Shown here one piece after another: positions 53,892 through 64,000 of a stretch of DNA of 64,000 bases. Where the stretch lies: the NCBI GenBank assembly GCA_017051695.1, contig JAFIDK010000004.1, forward strand, positions 244,498 through 308,497. Reading direction: 5' to 3'. Source of the DNA: Algoriphagus aestuarii (lineage in GTDB: Bacteria; Bacteroidota; Bacteroidia; Cytophagales; Cyclobacteriaceae). The translations under genes were made by a program, and so were the position numbers. The first letter of the stretch is position 1. Every line of letters starts with the position of its first letter. The notes below the pieces were generated by a model. That model ran no database searches and had not been told where the DNA came from. It worked only from the letters and a program-made list of their open reading frames with translations.

Positions 53892-54339
53892 AGTTTTTGT
53901 TTTCCTTTGCTTCATCGTCTTGATGGGATCCTTTGCTTGCTCAGAGGATCGGATTTTTGAGGAATTCCAGCCATTGACTAACCAAAGTTGGGGAATGGAA
54001 GACAGCCTGCATTTTGATCTGAGCAAGATTGAACCGATGGGACATCCTACTCTGATTGCATTTCGGTTTAATGAAGAATATACCTTTTCGAACTGCTATG
54101 TGAGAGTGGTAAGCAAGGATTCTTTGGGAGCAATTATGGAAAACAGGTTAATCAATGTTCCTTTGTTTGACTCCAAAACCGGAGAGCCCCAAGGCGATGG
54201 ATTCGGAAGTACGTATACATTTTATGATACGCTTCCTTTTCAGTTTGAAGAAGGAACAAATACTGTCACCCTGCTTCAATACATGCGACAAAACCAGCTT
54301 CCCGGCATTGAATCAGTGGGGCTAAAAATCCTGAAGTAG
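53884..54339 (+). CDS. gldH: Gliding motility lipoprotein GldH
   Basis: I start at the ATG at 53884, inside the end of ricT. The 151-residue protein has a lipobox (GSFAC) and the GldH pattern RIFEEFQPLTNQSW near 24, then a beta-sandwich with FRFNEEYTFSNCYVRVV and QFEEGTNTVTLLQYMR. GldH is one of the lipoproteins of the gliding/type IX secretion apparatus. Linkage to ricT is seen in other Bacteroidota as well, as far as I recall. Gliding itself is not proven by this gene alone. Confidence 0.85.
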   Translation: MNKVFVFLCFIVLMGSFACSEDRIFEEFQPLTNQSWGMEDSLHFDLSKIEPMGHPTLIAFRFNEEYTFSNCYVRVVSKDSLGAIMENRLINVPLFDSKTGEPQGDGFGSTYTFYDTLPFQFEEGTNTVTLLQYMRQNQLPGIESVGLKILK

Positions 54340-54386
54340 TAAGGTTTCTAGAAAAGTTTTAAATCTAATTCTACTTGAAAACAAAA

Positions 54387-54419
54387 AATCCTGACTCTTA
54401 ATTGAATCAGGATTTTTTC
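54387..54419. terminator. Bidirectional terminator between gldH and pgi
   Basis: AATCCTGA and TCAGGATT pair around a 12-base loop, with A/T runs on both sides. Confidence 0.85.
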
Positions 54420-54439
54420 GTTCTGTAGGAATTCTAAAA

Positions 54440-56116
<1,677 letters not shown>

Positions 56117-56343
56117 TTAAGACTTATCCTGAGGGATAAAAGGATTTTTGGAAATTGGAAAAAAGTAGGTATTCAAGTAATCTCAAAAAATTTATCATCT
56201 AGAAGTGAATGATCAGTTAAACCAATTTCCTTTCCTAAAAAAGACCGGCACCAAGCATTAAAAGAATATCTCTTAGATCTTGTGCCAGCAGTAATTTTTG
56301 GATAGATTAAAACCGAATGCAAGTCCCATTTAGAAATAGTTTC

Positions 56344-57102
56344 ATGCCAATATCCAAGAGTATTCTTTGGGTTTGGTTCATTCAATTAATCTTGTCAAAT
56401 GTCTATTGTCAAGGCTTCGATGTGACGCATTTAAACCGTCATTTTTATCCTACTTTATCGATCAGTGATCCTAATACCGTTTATTCTCAAATAAAAAGTT
56501 ATAACGAGGATGGCACCTCATTTACCCAGATCAGTGATCTGCAAAACCGTGTCATCAAAACCATTCAGGAAGGAAAGAATGTTGATAACGGATCAACTGA
56601 AATAGTTATCAGCTTTTTTGATACAGATGGCAATCTGATCAAGAGAAGTGAGGAAAACTCAGAAAGCTCCAAAAAATTGCTGTTTTATTATGAAAATGGC
56701 GTACAGGTAGGCCATGTAGAAGTATCAGGGGATCATGATTTTGAAATCTGGAGAAAGTCCGGAGCAAATCGCTATAGCTCGAATAGAAATGACTTTGAAC
56801 CTTCCCTTTTCCCTAATGACAAGGATTGGAAAAAATTTGTGCTAAAAGAGAAAAGGTTTTTGGCAGAGGCGCAAAAACAAGGAATGGAAGGAACGGTCAT
56901 TCTCGCTTTTTTGATCGACAAAAATGGGCAACGAATCAGAACAGAAGTCGCTAATCTCAATGAGCTTCCATCTATTCTAACGGAAGAAGCTTTAAGAATC
57001 GGAGAATTATTTGTTGGAAATTATAACCCAGCCATTAATCATCAAGGAGAGACAGTAGAAGCTTGGCTTTACCTTCCAGTTGGTTTCTTTTTTTATAAAT
57101 AA
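56344..57102 (+). CDS. TonB C-terminal-domain exported protein (tandem copy 1)
   Basis: I start at the ATG at 56344, which opens a signal peptide (SILWVWFIQLILSNVYCQ); an ATG nine codons earlier is also possible. The 252-residue protein has a beta-rich N-terminal half with QISDLQNRVIKTIQE and a TonB-type C-terminal domain (GMEGTVILAFLIDKNGQRI) for binding outer-membrane partners. It lacks the N-terminal anchor and proline-rich spacer of true TonB. A paralogue follows after 46 bases. Confidence 0.75.
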   Translation: MPISKSILWVWFIQLILSNVYCQGFDVTHLNRHFYPTLSISDPNTVYSQIKSYNEDGTSFTQISDLQNRVIKTIQEGKNVDNGSTEIVISFFDTDGNLIKRSEENSESSKKLLFYYENGVQVGHVEVSGDHDFEIWRKSGANRYSSNRNDFEPSLFPNDKDWKKFVLKEKRFLAEAQKQGMEGTVILAFLIDKNGQRIRTEVANLNELPSILTEEALRIGELFVGNYNPAINHQGETVEAWLYLPVGFFFYK

Positions 57103-57148
57103 ATTAATTTAGTAGTTTAATAGCTATTTGTAATTTTAATAGCTTCAA

Positions 57149-57904
57149 ATGAAACTTCAAATAGCTTCCATTCTCTTTGTCCTATTCATTTTTAATGAAT
57201 TTCATTCCTTTGCACAGGATAGAACAGTGATCAGGCTAGATCAGGAACTTAACCCGATTTTAGAGGATGGTGAAAATCATGCTTTTAACCAGATTTTGTC
57301 AACTAGTCAGGATGGTTCTTCCCTTTCAAAGATTTTTGATCTACAAAACCGGATTATTTCCCAGACTAAAGAGCGATATAATGAGGAACTAGGCTACAAT
57401 GAATCAATTACTTCGACTTTTGATTCTCTTCAAAACCTGATTACCAGCGAAATTCTAAATCTTGACAATGGGAATTTTGTGAGAGTATTTCTGGATAACC
57501 AGGTTCCAGTCTCCCGTTTAGAATATATAGCAAATGAAAACTACAAATTCTTCTTAGCGGATTCTGAAACACCTTTAATTGAAAGTGAAGAAAACCCAAT
57601 GGACCCCACTCCTGCGTTTAAACAGAAAGAGTTCTTTTCTTCAATTTCAAAAACCCTTAAGTATCCAGGAGAAGCTAGGGCTGCAAGAGAAACAGGTACT
57701 GCTTGGGTGAAAATAAAAGTGGATAAAGAAGGTAATGCAATAAGTTATAGTTGTTTAAATGAAAGCTCTATACATATTTCACTTGCAAATGAGGCTGTTA
57801 GGGTAATCAAAAAATTCGATCCCAAATTCAAACCTGCAATAGGGATATATGGTGAGCCAGTAGCGGGTTCTTATAAAATACCTATCCGATTTATGCTTGA
57901 CTAA
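57149..57904 (+). CDS. TonB C-terminal-domain exported protein (tandem copy 2)
   Basis: This 251-residue paralogue of the preceding protein has a signal peptide ending HSFAQ, a beta-rich half with KIFDLQNRIISQTKE, and a TonB-C domain (GTAWVKIKVDKEGNAISY). The two are diverged but share order and length, so they arose by an old tandem duplication. The function is unknown. Confidence 0.75.
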   Translation: MKLQIASILFVLFIFNEFHSFAQDRTVIRLDQELNPILEDGENHAFNQILSTSQDGSSLSKIFDLQNRIISQTKERYNEELGYNESITSTFDSLQNLITSEILNLDNGNFVRVFLDNQVPVSRLEYIANENYKFFLADSETPLIESEENPMDPTPAFKQKEFFSSISKTLKYPGEARAARETGTAWVKIKVDKEGNAISYSCLNESSIHISLANEAVRVIKKFDPKFKPAIGIYGEPVAGSYKIPIRFMLD

Positions 57905-57910
57905 AAACAT

Positions 57911-57938
57911 AAACCCGCCATTTCTGACGGGTTTTATT
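57911..57938. terminator. Terminator between TonB-C gene and acnA
   Basis: AAACCCG and CGGGTTT pair around a ten-base loop and are followed by TTATT. The convergent aconitase gene ends 21 bases later. Confidence 0.8.
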
Positions 57939-57958
57939 ATTTTCATTTGAGAGTATCC

Positions 57959-60739
57959 TTAATCCTTCAGGAAATCCCTTAATACATAATTCAGGATTCC
58001 TCCATGCTTATAATAGGCGATTTCCACTTCAGAATCCAATCTAGATTTCACTTTAAAACCAATCTCTTTCCCTTCTTTATTTACAGCTTTTGCCTCGAAA
58101 ATCTGGCCAGGCTTCAATCCTTCTTCAATTCCAAGAATACTGAATTCCTCAAAACCTGTTAAACCAAGCATCTGAGCATTTTCTCCTGCTATAAACTGAA
58201 GTGGTAATACTCCCATTCCCACCAGATTACTTCTGTGAATTCGCTCATAACTCTCAGCAATCACAGCTTTGATACCCAAAAGATTGGTTCCTTTTGCCGC
58301 CCAATCCCTTGAGGACCCTGATCCATATTCCTTTCCAGCCAAAACAATCAATGGAGTTCCAGACTGTTGGTATTTCTGTGAAGCATCAAAGACAGACATT
58401 TCCTCGTCCTCAGGTATGTACTTGGTAAAGCCTCCTTCCTGTGAAGAAAGTTGATTTTTGATCCGGACATTGGCAAAAGTCCCCCGTACCATCACTTCAT
58501 CATTTCCTCTTCTGGAACCATAGGAATTAAAATCCGGTCTCTGAACTCCTCTCCCAACCAGATATTTTCCTGCTGGAGTATCTGGTCTAAATGATCCTGC
58601 TGGGGAAATATGATCGGTGGTAATCGAGTCACCTAATTTTAAAAGCACTCTGGCATTCTGGATGTCAGTTGGGGAAGGGACCTCCACTGAGATTCCTTTG
58701 AAAAAAGGTGCTTCTTTGATATAGGTGCTTTTTTCATCCCAAGGGTAAATTTCTCCCTCGCCCGACTCTAGGGTTTTCCAGATTTCATTTCCTTCAAATA
58801 TCTCACCGTAATTTTTCTGATAATCCCCGGGAGTCAGAACTTTCCTTGCCACCTCAGCTATTTCTTCATTGGTAGGCCAAATGTCCTTCATATAAACAGG
58901 TTCCAAGTTTGGGTCATAACCTAATGGTTCATTATATAAATCCACATCTACACGTCCAGCTAGGGCATAAACTACTACCAGCATGGGAGACATCAGATAA
59001 TTCATTTTGACCTGTGGATGGACCCTGGCCTCGAAATTTCTATTTCCTGAAAGCACAGATGCCACTACCAGGTCATTATCTTCTACCGCTTGGGCGATAT
59101 GTCGTGGCAAAGGCCCCGAGTTTCCGATACAGGAAGTACAGCCATATCCCACAGTGTGGAATTTCAGTGCTTCCAGATCTTCTAATAATTCAGATTTTTC
59201 AAGGTAATCCGTGACCACTTTAGATCCCGGTGCCAAGGAGGTTTTCACCCATGGTTTAACATCCAGTCCTAGTTGCCGGGCCTTTCGAGCTACCAGTCCC
59301 GCACCGAGCATCACGGTAGGGTTAGAAGTATTGGTACAGGAAGTAATTGCAGCGATGACTATAGAGCCATCGTATAAATCAAACTTCTCATTGTGCAGTT
59401 TGACGGAAACAGATTTCAGTCCATTTTTAACCTTAGTTTTTATTTCGGTTTCCGCAGGAGCTTTTTCATGAGACTGATCCTCGGTCTGTCCTCCACCTTC
59501 CTCTATAAAGCGGGCAACTTCCTCTCTTTTTTCAATAGGTATGTACTCCCTTCCATGTACAGATTTCAGCAATTCCTCAAATTTCGGCTTAAAATTTCTT
59601 ACCAGAATTTTATCCTGAGGTCTTTTGGGACCGGAAACAGTCGCTTCTACGGTTCCTAAATCCAATTCAACGACACTGGAATATTCGATAAGGTCTTCCT
59701 CCTGTCTCCATAACAAATTGGCCTTACAGTAGTCTTCTACCAGTTTGATTTGCTCTGCACTCCGGTTGGTTTTAGACATGTAATCCAATGTCCGGTCATC
59801 AATAGGAAAATAGGAAACTGTACATCCGAATTCGGGAGACATATTGGAAATCGTAGCACGGTCTGGAACGGTCAAATGATCCAATCCAGGACCAAATACT
59901 TCTACAAATTTACCTACTACCCCGTGCTTCCTTAGAAGTTCAGTGATGGTCAAAACCATATCTGTAGCTGTAGTACCGGCAGGAAGTTTTCCTGTCAGTT
60001 TCAATCCAACTACTTCGGGCATAATAAAAAATATTGGCTGTCCAAGCAATGCCGCTTCCGCTTCAATTCCTCCGACACCCCATCCAATGACTCCGATTCC
60101 ATTGACCATAGGGGTATGGGAGTCTGTACCTACCAGCGTGTCTGGAAATACTTTTCCATCTCTTAAAATCACCCCCTGAGCCAGGTATTCAAGGTTTACC
60201 TGGTGACAAATCCCCATCCCTGGAGGCACTACTGAGAAATTATCAAAGGATTTCTGAGCCCATTTAAGGAATTGATAGCGCTCGGCATTTCGCTCATATT
60301 CTACTTCCACATTTCTTTGGTAGCTATAATTCGTGCCAAAGTAATCCACCTGTACGGAATGGTCTATCACCAGATCCACTGGAATCAATGGGTTAATCAT
60401 TCCTGGGTCTTTTCCTTTTCTTTTGGCCTCAGATCTCAGCGATGCTATATCCACCACAGCAGGCACTCCTGTAAAATCCTGCATCAAAACCCGGGCAGGT
60501 TTAAATGGAATATCCTCATCCGAGGGCTCAGGTTTCCAATTAAGAAGGGTGTTTAAATGATCTTTTGTAATGGAAAAATCATCAAAATTACGAAGGGCAT
60601 TTTCTAAAAGAATACGAATAGAAAAAGGAAGTTTTTTGATATCCTTCCCACTTTTCTGAAGTTTTTCCAGAGACCAATAATCGTAAGTTCCTGATTCGGT
60701 CTTCAAACTTGATTTGATTTGGAATGGGTCTTGGTTCAT
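57959..60739 (-). CDS. acnA: Aconitate hydratase A
   Basis: I choose the ATG at 60739 (MNQDPFQIKSS), which puts the conserved YDYWSLEKL at the same distance from the start as in E. coli AcnA; an ATG 11 codons earlier is also possible. The 926-residue enzyme has the iron-sulfur cysteines in TSCTNTSNP and GCTSCIGNSGPL, and the swivelling domain with LAGKEYGSGSSRDWAAKG. It interconverts citrate and isocitrate. A short low-complexity insertion (EEGGGQTEDQSHEKAPAE) lies near 420. The gene is monocistronic. Confidence 0.95.
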   Translation of the reverse strand: MNQDPFQIKSSLKTESGTYDYWSLEKLQKSGKDIKKLPFSIRILLENALRNFDDFSITKDHLNTLLNWKPEPSDEDIPFKPARVLMQDFTGVPAVVDIASLRSEAKRKGKDPGMINPLIPVDLVIDHSVQVDYFGTNYSYQRNVEVEYERNAERYQFLKWAQKSFDNFSVVPPGMGICHQVNLEYLAQGVILRDGKVFPDTLVGTDSHTPMVNGIGVIGWGVGGIEAEAALLGQPIFFIMPEVVGLKLTGKLPAGTTATDMVLTITELLRKHGVVGKFVEVFGPGLDHLTVPDRATISNMSPEFGCTVSYFPIDDRTLDYMSKTNRSAEQIKLVEDYCKANLLWRQEEDLIEYSSVVELDLGTVEATVSGPKRPQDKILVRNFKPKFEELLKSVHGREYIPIEKREEVARFIEEGGGQTEDQSHEKAPAETEIKTKVKNGLKSVSVKLHNEKFDLYDGSIVIAAITSCTNTSNPTVMLGAGLVARKARQLGLDVKPWVKTSLAPGSKVVTDYLEKSELLEDLEALKFHTVGYGCTSCIGNSGPLPRHIAQAVEDNDLVVASVLSGNRNFEARVHPQVKMNYLMSPMLVVVYALAGRVDVDLYNEPLGYDPNLEPVYMKDIWPTNEEIAEVARKVLTPGDYQKNYGEIFEGNEIWKTLESGEGEIYPWDEKSTYIKEAPFFKGISVEVPSPTDIQNARVLLKLGDSITTDHISPAGSFRPDTPAGKYLVGRGVQRPDFNSYGSRRGNDEVMVRGTFANVRIKNQLSSQEGGFTKYIPEDEEMSVFDASQKYQQSGTPLIVLAGKEYGSGSSRDWAAKGTNLLGIKAVIAESYERIHRSNLVGMGVLPLQFIAGENAQMLGLTGFEEFSILGIEEGLKPGQIFEAKAVNKEGKEIGFKVKSRLDSEVEIAYYKHGGILNYVLRDFLKD

Positions 60740-60888
60740 GATAAAAGAGTCTTGGTTAAAAAAAGGATTCATATAGGTAACCTATTTCAGGTTTGTGGAA
60801 TTCCATTAAGTCAAATAGAAGCCCAAAATCTTGCCAATATTTAGCTTATTTGTACATCTTTAAGTTACTACAAGAAATCTTAATTTAA

Positions 60889-61944
60889 ATGGGAGAGCTA
60901 CTCTTACAGATTTTTAGTGCGTTTTTTATTTTCGCTACTTTTTTCCCTTTGGTCAAACTTGATTATTGGTGGGTTCGGATTTTTGACTACCCAAGGCTTC
61001 AGAAGTTAGTAATCATTCTCCTCCTTGTCAGTTTATGGGTTTGGAATGTTCAAAATCAACCAACTATCACATCATCCATTTGGATTGTTTCCTTGGTTTT
61101 TTGTAGCATATACCTCACGGGGAAAGTAGTGCCATTCACTCCTTTGGGCAAAAAAATGATTGAAACAGTTCCCTTTGAGGAAGCTAGGGGAATCCACCTT
61201 TTGGTGGGAAATGTTTACCAATACAATAAAAATTATCAACTGGCTGTCAGCCTTGTAAAAAAGACCAATCCGGACGTTATTTTCTTGGTGGAAACAGACA
61301 AAGCCTGGGAAGAAGGCATGTCCAGTATAGAAAAAGACTATCCTTTTTGCATCAAAATTCCACTTGACAATACCTATGGTTTACTTTTTTATTCGAAATT
61401 GGAAATTGTTAAAAAGGAAATCAATTACCTTATTGACAAGGAAATCCCTTCACTTGAACTCGATTTAAAACTACGAAATGGGGAATTAATTACCGTTTAT
61501 GCGATTCACCCCACTCCTCCTGTACCTGGAGAAAACTCCGAAAGCACAGAAAGAGATGCCGAAATTCTTATTGTAGGCAAAAAGTCCAAAGAAAATAAAA
61601 GGCCTACTTTGGTGATTGGCGATCTCAATGATGTGGCTTGGAGTTATACAACAGAATTGTTTCTGAAAATTTCCGAAATGGCTGACCCTAGACGTGGCAG
61701 AGGGCTTTTCAATACCTTTCACGCCAAAGTCCCACTTTTTCGATGGCCTCTGGATCATATTTTTTTAAGTAAGCATTTTGGTCTTGCATCGATGAAAGTG
61801 GAAAACGGAATAGGCTCTGATCACTTTCCTATTTCCATGAAAGCGGTGCTGACCGAACATGAAACTACAGAGACCATGAAGGCAAACGGGAAAGAAAAAA
61901 AAGAAGCCCACGAAAAAATAGATCGTGGGCTACAAGATGAATAG
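60889..61944 (+). CDS. Endonuclease/exonuclease/phosphatase-family membrane protein
   Basis: This 351-residue protein has three N-terminal helices (about 5-22, 42-58 and 63-80) and then an EEP catalytic domain: VGNVYQYN near 106, DVIFLVETD near 131, GDLNDVAWSY near 245 and the catalytic SDHFPI near 313. Such membrane-bound members act on lipids or nucleic acid outside the cytoplasm; the substrate is unknown. Its final codons also contain the terminator for the convergent mla genes. Confidence 0.85.
   Translation: MGELLLQIFSAFFIFATFFPLVKLDYWWVRIFDYPRLQKLVIILLLVSLWVWNVQNQPTITSSIWIVSLVFCSIYLTGKVVPFTPLGKKMIETVPFEEARGIHLLVGNVYQYNKNYQLAVSLVKKTNPDVIFLVETDKAWEEGMSSIEKDYPFCIKIPLDNTYGLLFYSKLEIVKKEINYLIDKEIPSLELDLKLRNGELITVYAIHPTPPVPGENSESTERDAEILIVGKKSKENKRPTLVIGDLNDVAWSYTTELFLKISEMADPRRGRGLFNTFHAKVPLFRWPLDHIFLSKHFGLASMKVENGIGSDHFPISMKAVLTEHETTETMKANGKEKKEAHEKIDRGLQDE
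61892..61930 (-). terminator. Intrinsic terminator for mla operon inside the EEP gene
   Basis: On the minus strand, GCCCACG and CGTGGGC pair around an 11-base loop, followed by TTCTTTTTTTTC. The hairpin lies within the last coding bases of the convergent EEP gene. Confidence 0.75.
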
Positions 61945-61963
61945 TAAGAGAATATCTCTTTGA

Positions 61964-62944
61964 TTAATTATTTTTCGCTTCCTCTTCAGCTTTTGCTTTT
62001 CGCTTGAAACCTTTCTTAAATGGCCAGGTATATTCCAAAGCCTCAAGACCACGGTTCAGATTGTAAGTTGCTGAATCCGTATTGATCATTGTTTGCTTCA
62101 GGTTTTTGGCAAACTCCTCATCATTCAGCAAAACACCGATCGAATTGTCCTTTGAATTAAATTTATCCGTAATGGCTTTCAGTTCTTCTGTCATCTCTTC
62201 AGAATTGGCGGCAGTTGCTTTTAGACTTCCCATTGTTTCTCTCAACTCTGAGGCCATTGTAGTATCAGTTACCAGATCATTGAATAAGTTTCCTTTCTGA
62301 TTCAATTTAGCAGTAAAGGTGTTGAGGTCAGTCAACATCTTATTGCTGTTTACCGAAGCTCTATTCAAATTTCCGATAATTGATTTGAAGCTTTCTGCCA
62401 AAGTGGAATCCGTCAAAACTGCCCCGACTATTCCCTCCCCAGCAGCTAATTTGCTGGTTAGTTTCTTCAGATCATTGGTGATTTCGACCAGATTTTCATT
62501 ATTCTCCTGAAGAGTCTCCATCATTTTATCTGTGTCCAAAGGCATCACAGATTCCAGTCGGTCCCCGTCTTCTACAGGAGGTGCCATGGTAGTTCCTCCA
62601 TAGATGACGATGATTTTATTTCCGATCAAACCGTCAGAGCTGATGGTAGCTTTTGAATCCTTTCGGATAAACTCCACCACTTCTTCCTCAACGTTCATTT
62701 CAATTTCCACTTGGGAATCCCCATAGAAATTGATTTTACGGACTGTTCCGATTTTCACCCCGGAAAACCAAACATTATTCCCTGCCTGCAAACCTCCGAT
62801 ATCATCAAAAACTGCTTTCAGATGGATTGCTTTCACAAATTTCTTTTGCTGGCCGCCCAAGGTCAAAATACCGGCTACCAGGATGGCAATTCCTAGAAAT
62901 ACAAAAATGCCTACTAAAACGTTGCGTTTATTTTCACCTCTCAT
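61964..62944 (-). CDS. mlaD: MlaD/MCE-domain lipid-transport protein
   Basis: This 326-residue protein has one N-terminal helix (about 9-28), an MCE domain (about 36-120; GLQAGNNVWFSGVKIGTVRKI), and a long helical region that would form the substrate tunnel. It binds phospholipids in the periplasm. It overlaps the ATPase gene by four bases and is the last gene of the operon. Confidence 0.9.
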   Translation of the reverse strand: MRGENKRNVLVGIFVFLGIAILVAGILTLGGQQKKFVKAIHLKAVFDDIGGLQAGNNVWFSGVKIGTVRKINFYGDSQVEIEMNVEEEVVEFIRKDSKATISSDGLIGNKIIVIYGGTTMAPPVEDGDRLESVMPLDTDKMMETLQENNENLVEITNDLKKLTSKLAAGEGIVGAVLTDSTLAESFKSIIGNLNRASVNSNKMLTDLNTFTAKLNQKGNLFNDLVTDTTMASELRETMGSLKATAANSEEMTEELKAITDKFNSKDNSIGVLLNDEEFAKNLKQTMINTDSATYNLNRGLEALEYTWPFKKGFKRKAKAEEEAKNN

Positions 62945-63693
62945 GAATCAATGAAATTATAATCGTAAAATGATTTGACTCGCCCATCTTTCGCATGAGC
63001 AAAAACATCGTCAAAGCTTCCAATCGCTTTGAATTGACCATCCAAAAGTACTGCCTGTCTATCTCCTGTGACTTTGGCACAGGTAAGATCATGGGTAATG
63101 ACAATGGATGAAGTGTTGTACTGTTCCCTGACCTGGACGATCAGATTGTTAATATCCATACAAGTAATCGGATCCAAACCTGCCGTAGGCTCATCATACA
63201 GCATGATTTCAGGGTTTAGGATCAAGGTACGCGCCACGCCGATTCTTTTTTTCTGACCTCCTGACAATTCAGATGGCATTTGGTTAATCGACTGCGGTAA
63301 GCCCACACTATCCAATAACTCTTCAATCTTTTTGGTGATTTCTCCTCTGGTCAGATTTTTAACATTTCTCACCAATGGGAATTCCATATTTTCACGAACA
63401 GTCATACTGTCGTATAATGCCGAATTCTGGAATGAAAAACCAATTTTCAACCTTAGTTCGTTCAGAGCTTTGGTTTTTAAAGTAGAAACCTCTTGACCCA
63501 AAACTCTCATACTCCCTTCATCCTGTCTCAATAAACCTACCATGATTTTGATCAAAACAGATTTACCGGAACCAGACTTCCCAAGTACAACTAAATTTTC
63601 TCCTTTATATAAATCTAAATCAACCCCTTTGAGAACATCCAAATCCCCAAAAGACTTTTTTAAACCTTCTATTTCAACTACTTTTTCTTCCAT
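62941..63693 (-). CDS. mlaF: MlaF-type ABC transporter ATPase
   Basis: This 250-residue ATPase has Walker A GKSGSGKS near 34, signature LSGGQKKR near 143, Walker B EIMLYDEPTAGLDP and the H-loop ITHDL. It powers lipid transfer with MlaE and MlaD, keeping outer-membrane lipid asymmetry. It lies three bases after mlaE. Confidence 0.93.
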   Translation of the reverse strand: MEEKVVEIEGLKKSFGDLDVLKGVDLDLYKGENLVVLGKSGSGKSVLIKIMVGLLRQDEGSMRVLGQEVSTLKTKALNELRLKIGFSFQNSALYDSMTVRENMEFPLVRNVKNLTRGEITKKIEELLDSVGLPQSINQMPSELSGGQKKRIGVARTLILNPEIMLYDEPTAGLDPITCMDINNLIVQVREQYNTSSIVITHDLTCAKVTGDRQAVLLDGQFKAIGSFDDVFAHAKDGRVKSFYDYNFIDS

Positions 63694-63696
63694 CGC

Positions 63697-64000
63697 TTAC
63701 ATCATTCGGATTGCGTTCACAATTTGAAGAACCAGCAGCTCCTCAATAAATATCAAAAACATCGCCATCACGACAGCTGAGTTGGCAGCACGTCCTACCC
63801 CTTCTGTTCCTTTCGAAGAATTATAACCTTTATAGCAGCCCACTATCCCGATCGTAAATCCAAATAAGAGTGATTTTAAAACGGAAGAAATGATATCCAG
63901 AAAACTGATAGATTCAAAAACCTGAACAAAGAAAGTGGTCATACTCACCATTTCATTGGCATTGACACTCAAAAATGAGCCCATCAAAGCCACAAAGTCT
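63697..64000 (-). CDS. mlaE: MlaE-type permease, C-terminal part (runs off window)
   Basis: Only the last 101 or so codons are in the window. They show the MlaE C-terminus: FGFTIGIVGCYKGYNSSKGTEGVGRAAN, then a final helix. The start codon lies beyond 64000. It is the membrane subunit for the next two genes. Confidence 0.9.
   Translation of the reverse strand, partial: DFVALMGSFLSVNANEMVSMTTFFVQVFESISFLDIISSVLKSLLFGFTIGIVGCYKGYNSSKGTEGVGRAANSAVVMAMFLIFIEELLVLQIVNAIRMM

Noticed and set aside
56173-56385. 70-codon minus-strand frame spanning the pgi/TonB-C gap
   Set aside because: It overlaps the start of the TonB-C gene, has no recognisable features and no support beyond being open.

Overview
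The window reads as chromosome from a member of the Bacteroidota, most likely Cytophagia/Cyclobacteriaceae (Algoriphagus-like). This is inferred from gene content: a GldH gliding lipoprotein, a GWxTD protein, a DUF2723 glycosyltransferase, RicT with a long basic tail, MacB/FtsX permeases of the duplicated type, an MsrA-MsrB lipoprotein, lipoproteins with Bacteroidota-type lipoboxes, and a few TAnnTTTG -7 promoter boxes. The genus is a guess. No rRNA, tRNA, CRISPR array, prophage or intact insertion sequence was found.

Layout. Positions 1-8600 hold a NamZ-like muramidase, a REP-associated (RAYT) transposase between two matching palindrome pairs, a first MacB-like permease behind a sigma-54-type promoter, an FG-GAP protein, and a small secreted protein with four exact 19-residue NPDGTH repeats plus a broken copy of its 3' end. 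Positions 8600-22300 hold an M43 metalloprotease lipoprotein and a minus-strand efflux/envelope operon (adaptor, ATPase, two permeases), which faces a sigma-54 response regulator/histidine kinase pair. Two four-helix-bundle (S23/IVS-type) genes sit inside that operon, each bordered by its own inverted repeats. Positions 22400-32630 hold a PQQ-dehydrogenase/cytochrome c fusion, MsrAB, small lipoproteins, a D-lactate-type dehydrogenase, an RNA cold-response operon (DEAD helicase, small basic protein, Csp) and a fatty acid desaturase that seems to start at a non-AUG codon. Positions 32960-40690 form a sulfur-handling neighbourhood: porin plus TsdA-like diheme cytochrome, two half-size YeeE/YedE transporters, a persulfide dioxygenase-rhodanese fusion and a thioredoxin. 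Positions 40860-64000 are mostly core genes: DUF2723 glycosyltransferase, methyltransferase, GWxTD protein, rlmB, manC, kpsF, recQ, purD, ricT, gldH, pgi, two TonB-C proteins, acnA, and the start of an Mla lipid-transport operon.

How parts fit. The two-component pair at 18852-21582 probably controls both the divergent efflux operon and the distant permease at 2546-4909. Both promoters resemble GG-N10-GC sigma-54 sites, and both have TTTTGTYCGC inverted half-sites at enhancer distance upstream. Intergenic DNA between 1 and 17300 is unusually rich in dispersed palindromes and in short degenerate word repeats whose word differs from site to site. From about 21600 onward such repeats are nearly absent and convergent genes share compact terminators.

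The least explained items are the four-helix-bundle cassettes with inverted-repeat borders inside an operon, the NPDGTH repeat protein with its duplicated tail, the RAYT whose HUH motif has become HLL beside its own palindromes, and the predicted two-promoter sigma-54 regulon.
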